Origin: Myxococcales bacterium
Lineage (GTDB): Bacteria; Myxococcota_A; Polyangia; Haliangiales; Haliangiaceae
Direction: 5' to 3'
DNA: 64,000 nt
Assembly (NCBI GenBank): GCA_016716835.1
Contig: JADJUW010000001.1
Coordinates: 186,001-250,000 of the forward strand
The notes under the pieces are model-generated. The model made no database searches, had not been told where the DNA came from, and saw only the letters and a program-made list of their open reading frames with translations. Of this stretch, positions 8,125 through 15,382 are shown piece after piece. Both the position numbers and the translations under genes were made by a program. The number at the start of each line of letters is the position of its first letter. Positions within the stretch are counted from its first letter, which is position 1.

Positions 8125-10471
8125 GTGAGCTCCGCGCGCCCGCGTTCCCTCGATCTAGTTTACTTGGCGTCCTACGGCGTCATTGTCGCGGCGGCGGTGT
8201 GGGGCCTGCGGGGCGGCGGCAACGGCAAGCACCTCGTGATGCCCGATCATCTGTGTGACGTGCGCGGCGAGGTCGAGCAAGTGCGCCCGCGTTGCGCGCG
8301 ATCGCTGGATGACGCTCGTCGCCGGTCCCGCCAAGACCACGCTAACTCACGTGCCGACGCGGGTGTTGCCTGGCGACGAAGTGGCACTACGCGGCGTCTG
8401 CACGCCCGCGCCCGGCTTCTTTACACCGGGCTCGGCGACGCCGTGGCAACGCGGTCAGCGCGGCGGCTACGGCCAGGTGTTGCAGCAGCCGCAGCTTATC
8501 GCCGTAAATCAGCAGCAACGCTGGCATTGGCGGCGGCCGTTGGCTCACCTGAGCGATCACATCTATGATCTCATCGTGCGCCATGGCGCGCACGCCGATG
8601 CGACCGGCCTCGTACTTGGCCTGGTGCTTGGCAACACCGCCGACGTGCTCGATGAAGACATGGAACGTTGGCGCGACCTTGGCGTTGTGCATGCGCTCTC
8701 GGTCAGCGGGCTTCATCTCGGCATCGTCGCGATGCTGGTATTTTGGCTGAGCACGCGCGCAGCCATCGCCATGGCGCGATCGCAAGCGGCTGGCGTGCTG
8801 GGCGCCCATGTCTTTACGGCGCTGGTGGTTACGTTTTATGCCGGTCTCACTGGGCTGCAAACCGCCACGCTGCGCGCGCTGGTGATGATTCTGCTGATCT
8901 TGCTGGCGAGCAGCCAAGGACGGTCGTTGGCGCCGTGGCGCCTGCTCATCATCTCATTGGCAGCCATGCTTGCGTGGCAGCCCGCGTGGATCTGCGATCC
9001 GTCGTTTCAATTATCCGCGGTGGCGACCGCGGCGTTGGTGGCGGCGGCGCCGTGGTTTGTCCATGACGGCGTCGTGCCGGCCACGCGCTCGCGCGCGCGG
9101 CGTGGCTTGCGCTGGACGCTAAAGGCCGTTGTTGTCTCGGCGTGGGTATCCTTGGTGACCGCGCCGATCGTGGCCTACCACTTTCATCAAGTTCCCATTG
9201 CGAGCTTCATCGCCAACTTGTTAGTGACGACGCCGTGCGAGTTAGTGGCCTTGCCCATGGCGCTGCTTGCGGTCGTCGTGGCGCCCATCTCGGACGGCTT
9301 GGCGGGCGCCTTGCTGGCGGTGGCGGAGGGCGCCGCGGTGGTCTCGCTCGTAGCGGCGCGTTGGCTGGCCCCGTGGTTGCCGACGGTTGAGTGCGCGCCG
9401 CCCGCGCTGCCGGCAATGGCGGCTTACGGGGCGGCATGCGCGTGCTTGTGGCTCGCCGTGCGCAATCCCGCGCGGCGGCTCCGCCATGGCCTCGCGGCCG
9501 CCGCCATGATCGCGATCGCGGCAATGTGGACGCCGGTGGCATCGTGGTGCGCACGGAGCGCGCCCGCCGCCGGCAAGCTAGTGGTGACGTTTATCGATGT
9601 CGGGCAGGGCGATGCGGCCCTGATCGAGTTTCCCGGCGGCGCGCGTTGGCTGGTTGACGCCGGCCGCAGCGCCACGACGACGAAGTCCGATGCGGCTTAT
9701 GATCCACTGTTGCGCTATCTGCGCGCGCGTCGGATTACCGCGCTGGATCGCGTCATCATCACGCATCGCCATGCGGATCATTTTGCGGCGCTGTGTCACT
9801 TGGCGGGACGCATCGCCATCCGCTCGCTGTGGCGGACCGAGCGAGCAGCCGCGCTGCCGCCGCCGGGCACCGATGGCTACGCTGACCCTATGGGGATCTT
9901 TGACAGTCGTTCGGCAACCGAGGCCGAGTTTGATCGCTGCGAAACATCGTTGCGCACCGCCGGCACCGTCGTCGATTCGCCGCGCCTTGGCATCTACCAT
10001 GGTCCAAGGCTTGGCGGCGCGCGCGTCCACGTCATCGGCCCTCGCGCGCTGTCCGCTACATCGCGCCGCGCGACGGCAGAAGCGGTGCGCGGCGAAAACG
10101 ATAATTCGATCGTGGTCCTAGTGAGCTATGGCGGACGCACGCTCGCCCTGCTCGGCGATGCGTCGGAGGAGCAAGAGGCGTCACTGCTCGCGCGCCTTAT
10201 CGCCGTCGACGCGGTTAAGATCGGTCACCACGGCAGCGCCACCTCGTCGGCGCAGGCGGTGGTGGACCGCTTGCGGCCGCGCGTGGCGATTGCCTCGGTG
10301 GGGCGTGGCAACCGCTTCGGCTTGCCGGCGCGCGAGGTCATGGTGCGATGGGAACATCGGGGGGCGACGATCTTGCGCACCGACCGCCACGGCAGCATTT
10401 CGGTGGTCATCGCCCCCGATGGGCGGTGGCAATGGTTTACCTACGTGGGGGGCGTTGTTGCGCTGCCATAA
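8125..10471 (+). CDS. comEC: DNA uptake channel ComEC/Rec2 (frameshifted near its N-terminus)
   Basis: ComEC moves single-stranded DNA across the inner membrane in natural transformation. The competence-domain signature VVHALSVSGLHLGIVAML and about eight membrane helices are present. The C-terminal metallo-beta-lactamase-like domain has FIDVGQGDAALIEFPGG, ITHRHADHF, LLGDASEEQE and KIGHHGSATSS. The first part (GTG 8125, one helix, then DVRGEVEQVRPR) is in one frame, and the remainder (RWMTLVAGP, LPGDEVALRGVC) is in another. The crossing is about 8275-8300, in a GCGC-rich stretch. Together they make a continuous ComEC N-terminal (DUF4131-like) region, so a one-step indel is the simplest view. 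A start inside the second frame would lack the first helix. No comEA is adjacent. Confidence 0.85.
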
Positions 10472-10477
10472 ACGCGA

Positions 10478-10483
10478 TAGCCT
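10478..10483 (+). promoter_or_regulatory. -10-like box, leaderless start at 10490
   Basis: TAGCCT lies 6 bases before GTG 10490 and immediately after the comEC stop codon. There is no Shine-Dalgarno sequence, so the TPR-AIM24 gene may have its own leaderless promoter. Confidence 0.35.
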
Positions 10484-10489
10484 TGGCGC

Positions 10490-11848
10490 GTGGCACAATC
10501 CGAATTAGAGCTGGTGCTTAAGGCGGCCGGCGAGCTCGTACGTCAAGAGCGCTTGCAAGAGGCGGTGACGTCCTTGGTCACGCTCGAGGGCGCCAACCCG
10601 GAAAATCTCGAGGTGTGTGCGCTGCTCGGCTTGGTGCTGTTTCGCCTCGGACGCTACCCGGAGGCTTTGCCGCGTTATGAGCGGCTGGTGCGCGCTAACC
10701 TCGCAGACGGCGTTTCGCGGCTTAATCTCGGCATTGTGCTGCTCAAGCTCGATCGCGCCGAAGCCTCCATTTCGCACCTAGAGGCCGCACGCACCCTTGA
10801 TCCGGGCCAGCAAAAAACCGTGAGCTATCTGGGACTGGCCTACGCCAGTGCCGGGCGGCTTGCCGACGCGTATCGCGCTTTTTGCCAGGTCGGCCAGGCG
10901 GACTTGGCGCGCGAGGTCGCACAAAGTGTCTCCCCCGCAGAGCTTGCCGCCATTGATCGCGAATTGGCCACGCCGCCGCCGCGGCAGGCTAGCCGCCCGA
11001 TCTCGCATCCGCCGCCGATGCGGCCAACCACGGCGCCACCGCCGCCGTTGCGCGAACTTGCGCTGCCGCCGCCCACGCCTGGACCATCCCTGACGGCACC
11101 GCCGCCCGCCGCAGCGCAAGTCAGTTCAGATGCGCCGCGTGCGCGTCGCGAAAGCCATGTCGAGCGCATGGTGCGCGAAATCGCGCCGGCCAAGACCGCA
11201 AGCACCGATGCGACCGAGGCCATGTTGCTATCGCGTTTCGCCGCAAGCCGGCTCGAATCAACTCCGAGCAAAGGGTTTACCGCGACGCGCGATGGCGTTA
11301 TCTCGGCGGCGGTCAATGGCGCGATCTGCGCACGCCTGAAACACGTGGTCGCGTACTCGGGCGAGCTAACCTCACAAGTGCTCATGCGTCGTTCGCGCGG
11401 GCATGAGCTGGCGGAAGCCTTCGCGATGGGCGATGACCCCGTCTATCGGATTAGCGGACAGGGCATTTGTACCTGGCAGGCGCCCGCCGGCAAGCTGCTT
11501 GAGCTCGATGAAGACATCTTGTATTTGCCCGAGGAGTTGGTCTTGGCGTTCTCCGAGGAGTTGCGGTGGGAAAATGGCTATGTACCAGGCACCAACCGGG
11601 CGCGCTCGTTCGTGCAGTTTCGCGGCACCGGCACCGTCGCGGTGGTTTGGCCGACGCTGCCGCGCGGCCTCAAGGTCGCGCAACGCCACCCGCAGTACGT
11701 CGTCGGTGAAGCGCTGCTTGGCTGGGTCGGGCGCATCGTGCCGCGCGCCACGCATGCGTCGAACCTGCTCACCGAAAAACCCGCGGTGGGTGCGTGGCTA
11801 GAATGTAGCGGCGAGGGCGTCGTATTCGTCGAACAACAGGCGTCATGA
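10490..11848 (+). CDS. TPR protein fused to an AIM24-family domain
   Basis: A 452-residue cytosolic protein with no signal peptide. Residues about 5-145 form tetratricopeptide repeats (LGLVLFRLGRYPEALPRYE, LGLAYASAGRLADAYRAF). Residues about 160-225 are a Pro-rich linker. From about 260 a beta-rich domain follows (GAICARLKHVVAYSGEL, LDEDILYLPEELVLAFSEEL, FRGTGTVAVVWP) that fits the AIM24/TIGR00266-like fold. TPR repeats mediate protein binding; the AIM24 role in bacteria is poorly defined. The gene starts at GTG, 18 bases after comEC, and its TGA overlaps pgsA (ATGA at 11845), so the two are translationally coupled. The TPR fusion is less common than free-standing AIM24 proteins. Confidence 0.72.
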   Translation: MAQSELELVLKAAGELVRQERLQEAVTSLVTLEGANPENLEVCALLGLVLFRLGRYPEALPRYERLVRANLADGVSRLNLGIVLLKLDRAEASISHLEAARTLDPGQQKTVSYLGLAYASAGRLADAYRAFCQVGQADLAREVAQSVSPAELAAIDRELATPPPRQASRPISHPPPMRPTTAPPPPLRELALPPPTPGPSLTAPPPAAAQVSSDAPRARRESHVERMVREIAPAKTASTDATEAMLLSRFAASRLESTPSKGFTATRDGVISAAVNGAICARLKHVVAYSGELTSQVLMRRSRGHELAEAFAMGDDPVYRISGQGICTWQAPAGKLLELDEDILYLPEELVLAFSEELRWENGYVPGTNRARSFVQFRGTGTVAVVWPTLPRGLKVAQRHPQYVVGEALLGWVGRIVPRATHASNLLTEKPAVGAWLECSGEGVVFVEQQAS

Positions 11849-12582
11849 CCGGCGCGGCGCCGCCGACACCCGCGGGTGGGCCTCCGCCGCCGCGGACCGT
11901 CGCATGGCGATCGCTTGGCCAAGAGGCCGCCGAGCTGCCCAATCTCGTCACGATGCTGCGCATTGCGCTCATCCCGCTCGTGCTCGTCTTCGCCAGCAAG
12001 GAAGGCCTTTCGTGGGGCATTGCCGCGTGCGCGGTGTTCGTCGTCGCCGCCGTCACGGATTTTCTCGACGGTTATCTCGCCAGGCGCCTAAACCTTGTCA
12101 CGGTACTGGGACAATTTCTCGACCCGCTCGCGGACAAGCTTATCGTGCTTTCCACGCTCATCGTGCTGGTGGAGACCCGCCGAGCCCCCGCGTGGCTCAC
12201 CATCGTGCTCATGGCGCGTGAGTTGGCCATTACCGGGCTGCGCGCCATCGCCAGCTCGCGCGGTCACGTCATCGCGGCGGGCACGGGTGGCAAGTGGAAG
12301 ACGGTGTTGCAAATCGTCGGCATCTCATTCTTGCTCATTCACGAGCCGCTGTCGTGGCAGGGCGTGACGGTTGATTGCCACTACGTCGGCATGGTGGTGA
12401 CCTATGCGTCGCTCGTCTTCTCGTTGGTGTCGGCGGGTGAATATTTTTGGTATTTCGCGCAGGCGGCGGCGGCCGAGGCTGCCGAGCAAGCGGCGCTCGG
12501 CAACTCGCGCGAGAAACGGCGCGCGGCGCGGCGCGAAAACAAGATGATGCGGCGTGCGCGGCGACACGCGGCCAAGGAATGA
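11845..12582 (+). CDS. pgsA: CDP-diacylglycerol-glycerol-3-phosphate 3-phosphatidyltransferase
   Basis: This enzyme makes phosphatidylglycerophosphate, the committed step to phosphatidylglycerol and cardiolipin, in the inner membrane. The CDP-alcohol phosphotransferase signature D-x2-DG-x2-AR-x8-G-x3-D-x3-D is complete, running from DFLDGYLARR to GQFLDPLADK. LPNLVTMLRIALIPLVLV is the usual N-terminal helix. The product is 245 residues, longer than the usual 180-200 because of a Pro-rich N-terminal leader (about 30 residues) and a basic C-terminal tail rich in Arg and Ala. It is coupled to the AIM24 gene by ATGA, and pabB follows after 7 bases. Confidence 0.92.
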   Translation: MTGAAPPTPAGGPPPPRTVAWRSLGQEAAELPNLVTMLRIALIPLVLVFASKEGLSWGIAACAVFVVAAVTDFLDGYLARRLNLVTVLGQFLDPLADKLIVLSTLIVLVETRRAPAWLTIVLMARELAITGLRAIASSRGHVIAAGTGGKWKTVLQIVGISFLLIHEPLSWQGVTVDCHYVGMVVTYASLVFSLVSAGEYFWYFAQAAAAEAAEQAALGNSREKRRAARRENKMMRRARRHAAKE

Positions 12583-12589
12583 GAGGCAC

Positions 12590-13996
12590 ATGCGGCAGGA
12601 GGTGATCACGGCGACGCCATGGGCCCTGATGGCCGAGCTCGCGGGCGTGCCAGGCACGGTGATGCTGCATAGCGCGAGCAACGCGGATGGCGTGGGCGCC
12701 TCAACCTTTGTCGCCAGCACCCCATGGCGCGAGATTTTCGTCCATGGTGATGAGGCGCGTCTGATGCAAGGCGACGAGGTGCTCGAGCTTCGGCGCGGTG
12801 AGCCAGCGCTGGCGATCGAGCGCTGGCTGGCTGACGTTGGCGTTTCGTTGCATGGCGAGGCACGCGCGCTGCCTTGGGTGGCAGGTTATTTTGGCTACGA
12901 ATTTGGCGCCCAGGTGGGCGCGGGCCACAAGTTGCCAAGGCCGCGAGGCTCGACGTGGCCTGATGCGTGGCTTGGCGTTTACACCGCGGTCTGCCGCTGG
13001 GAGCAGGCCGGCGAGCATGGCATCGCGTATTCGTCGCGAGCGCATGGCGTGTCGCCGCGGTTGGCGCAGGCGATGGCAGGCGCCACCTCTGCGCCGTTGT
13101 CATCGTCGGGGTGGCACGTGCCATCGGCGCCGCGCGCCGACGAGCGCGAGCTGCGCCCGCGATTTGACGACGAAGGCTATCTCGCGGCCATTGCCTCCGT
13201 GCAGCGCGGCATCACCGCGGGCGAGGTGTATCAGGTCAACATTGCGCGCCAGCTCATCGCGGCTTGGCCCAGCGCCGATGCGGTCGCGCTCTACCACGCG
13301 CTCAGCTGTGCGTCCCCGGCACCGTTTGGCGGCGTCTTGCAGCTTGCCGCGGGCAGCATCGTCACAAACTCGCCGGAATTGTTTTTGCGCAAGCGCGCTG
13401 GCGACGTCCGCATCGAGACCCGTCCCATTAAGGGCACGCGGCGACGCGCGCCGGCCGAGGACGCAACCGCTGCGCGCGATGAGGCGGCGGTGGTGAATGA
13501 CTTGCTAGCCAGCGAAAAAGATGGCGCCGAGCACGATATGATCGTCGATCTCGAACGCAACGATTTGGGCCGTATTTGCGAAATAGGCAGCGTTCGCGTC
13601 GAGCGCCACGGTTATCCCTTGGTCTTGCCACAGCTAGTTCATCGCGTGTCGCAGATCGCCGGCGACCTGCGGGGCGACGTCGGCCTGGCCGCCATGCTCG
13701 GCGCGATGTTTCCCGGCGGCTCGATCACGGGCGCGCCCAAGCTCGCCGCGATGCAAATGATTGCGGCGCTTGAGCCCTTTGCCCGCGGGCCCTATTGCGG
13801 CGCCATTGGCTACCTCACCAGCGGCGAGGTCTCGCTGTCGGTGGCGATCCGAACCGCGCTGCTGCAGGGAGGCGAACTCGTCGTCACCGTGGGTGGCGGC
13901 ATCGTCGCCGACTCGGTCCCCGCAGCGGAACTTGAAGAAACCCAGACCAAGGCGCTAGGTTTTGCCGCGGCGTTGCGCGGCGATCATGTGCGATGA
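12590..13996 (+). CDS. pabB: Aminodeoxychorismate synthase component I
   Basis: PabB converts chorismate and ammonia to 4-amino-4-deoxychorismate for folate synthesis. The 468-residue product has the chorismate-binding domain with PIKGTRRR, DLLASEKDGAEHDMIVDLERNDLGR, the FPGGSITGAPKLAAMQMI motif and GPYCGAIGY, plus an N-terminal anthranilate-synthase-type region (WVAGYFGYEFG). The PIKG lysine and the absence of a fused glutaminase favour PabB over TrpE. No pabA or pabC is adjacent, so ammonia must come from a partner encoded elsewhere. ATG 12590 follows pgsA by 7 bases; an earlier in-frame start at 12554 would lie inside pgsA. Confidence 0.9.
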   Translation: MRQEVITATPWALMAELAGVPGTVMLHSASNADGVGASTFVASTPWREIFVHGDEARLMQGDEVLELRRGEPALAIERWLADVGVSLHGEARALPWVAGYFGYEFGAQVGAGHKLPRPRGSTWPDAWLGVYTAVCRWEQAGEHGIAYSSRAHGVSPRLAQAMAGATSAPLSSSGWHVPSAPRADERELRPRFDDEGYLAAIASVQRGITAGEVYQVNIARQLIAAWPSADAVALYHALSCASPAPFGGVLQLAAGSIVTNSPELFLRKRAGDVRIETRPIKGTRRRAPAEDATAARDEAAVVNDLLASEKDGAEHDMIVDLERNDLGRICEIGSVRVERHGYPLVLPQLVHRVSQIAGDLRGDVGLAAMLGAMFPGGSITGAPKLAAMQMIAALEPFARGPYCGAIGYLTSGEVSLSVAIRTALLQGGELVVTVGGGIVADSVPAAELEETQTKALGFAAALRGDHVR

Positions 13997-14002
13997 AATC
14001 AG

Positions 14003-14794
14003 CTAGGGTGCAAATAGGCCGGTGGTGAAGGTCCAGGCGCCGGCTTCGATAGGCACCTGGTTAAACGACAGCGTCTGCGCGCTATAGGTCGCGCCAAAGC
14101 TCTTGGACCCCGTCGTTACATTTAGCGCGACGGCGACGCCCGAGGCACCAGTTTGGCCAGCCGACGTCGTCCACGTCAGCGCGTCGAGGGTTTCGTACGT
14201 CGCTGAGGCACCGCTCGGCACGGGCGTGAGCTGGACGTCGCTGCGCGGCGCCGCGCCGCCGCCGCCGTCCTGAGAAAACCAGAACACCGCTTGCCCGCGA
14301 CTCGCCACCGGCGGGACGTCGGTGTTGGCCAAGATGGCATCAGCATCGCTTGCGGTAAGCAACGGAATCGCCACGTCTTCAATGCGCGCCGCACCTTGGG
14401 TTAGGCGCACGATGGTGGTCGCGAATTCATCACTTCCTGCGCCCACTCTCAAAAGCAGAAAGGCGCCGGGGTCCGATTGCAGCAAAAACGTGCCATCGGC
14501 GGCCGCGGTGGCTTCGTTGTCCGTCCCGATCTGTGCGACTTGCACCCCGGTGAAATCGATATTGCTGGCGCACTCCAAGGGCGTGCGCATGTCGACCAAC
14601 TGGCAGAGCCGCCCCGTCGCTTCGCCTGGCACGGCATCGCCGCTGCCGTCGGAGGCGCCGTCGCTCCCGGCGTCACCGCCTGGGCCGATTGGCGGCGGCG
14701 TGCCCGGATCGCGATCAAACGGCGAAAAGCCATCGCAGCCGAGCGCGGCGCAGGCCAGCAGGCTAAATAGGCTACGCGACAAGTGAGCGTTCAT
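14003..14794 (-). CDS. Putative lipoprotein of unknown function
   Basis: A 263-residue secreted protein with a lipobox (SLLACAALGC, Cys20), followed by a Gly/Asp/Pro-rich spacer, which is usual in myxobacterial lipoproteins. The body is beta-rich: ATAAADGTFLLQSDPGAFLL resembles a carboxypeptidase-regulatory-like repeat. No catalytic motif is visible. It is convergent with pabB (6 bases between stops) and starts 36 bases from the end of lspA, but has its own leaderless-type promoter box. An envelope location is likely; the role is unknown. Confidence 0.65.
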   Translation of the reverse strand: MNAHLSRSLFSLLACAALGCDGFSPFDRDPGTPPPIGPGGDAGSDGASDGSGDAVPGEATGRLCQLVDMRTPLECASNIDFTGVQVAQIGTDNEATAAADGTFLLQSDPGAFLLLRVGAGSDEFATTIVRLTQGAARIEDVAIPLLTASDADAILANTDVPPVASRGQAVFWFSQDGGGGAAPRSDVQLTPVPSGASATYETLDALTWTTSAGQTGASGVAVALNVTTGSKSFGATYSAQTLSFNQVPIEAGAWTFTTGLFAP

Positions 14795-14800
14795 GGCCTC

Positions 14801-14806
14801 AGCCTA
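14801..14806 (-). promoter_or_regulatory. -10-like box, leaderless start at 14794
   Basis: On the minus strand TAGGCT ends 6 bases before ATG 14794, with no Shine-Dalgarno sequence between. Confidence 0.4.
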
Positions 14807-14830
14807 GCACGCTGGCCGCGCGGTGGGCGA

Positions 14831-15373
14831 CTATGCAGCCGCGACGCGGGCGGCCTTGGCCTCGCGCCATGCGTCGATGACCAGCAGGCCCACGCCTATC
14901 ACCAAGGCGACGTCGGCGATGTTGAATACCGGCCATTCGTGCTGCTTGTAGCGCCACAGGACAAAATCCGTGACCACGCCAAAATAGACGCGATCAGCCA
15001 AATTGCCTAGGGCGCCGCCGGCCACCAAGGCCAGAGACGCGATGAGCAAGCGCTGCTCCGCGCGTGCCTTATGTACCATCCATAGCATCGCCAAGACCGC
15101 GAGCAGGCCGATGCCAGTTAGCAGCCAGCGCCCGCCTTGCGCGCTGTGAAACATCGAAAACGCGGCGCCCTTGTTAAAGGCGAGTCGCCATTCCCAGAAA
15201 CCATCGATGACGGCCGTCGGGACGCCGGTGCAGCGTCCCACCTTAAAATCGTCTGGCACCGCGCAGGCGGCGGGCTGGGTTGGCAGGCTGTGGCGTGCCC
15301 AATACTTCGAGCCGAGGTCGAGGCCAATCGTGATCACGGCGATCACCAAGAATAGGTTCCATCGTTTTGACAT
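14831..15373 (-). CDS. lspA: Lipoprotein signal peptidase (signal peptidase II)
   Basis: LspA cleaves prolipoproteins before the lipidated cysteine in the inner membrane, which suits a window with about a dozen lipoproteins. The 180-residue product has four hydrophobic segments and both catalytic aspartate motifs, GGALGNLADRVYFGVVTDFV and WPVFNIADVALVIG. NKGAAFSMF is the conserved loop. A 25-residue insertion with two cysteines (about residues 30-55) lies between helix 1 and that loop. It follows ileS by 9 bases, the classic ileS-lspA operon. Confidence 0.93.
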   Translation of the reverse strand: MSKRWNLFLVIAVITIGLDLGSKYWARHSLPTQPAACAVPDDFKVGRCTGVPTAVIDGFWEWRLAFNKGAAFSMFHSAQGGRWLLTGIGLLAVLAMLWMVHKARAEQRLLIASLALVAGGALGNLADRVYFGVVTDFVLWRYKQHEWPVFNIADVALVIGVGLLVIDAWREAKAARVAAA

Positions 15374-15382
15374 TGTAGTTCC

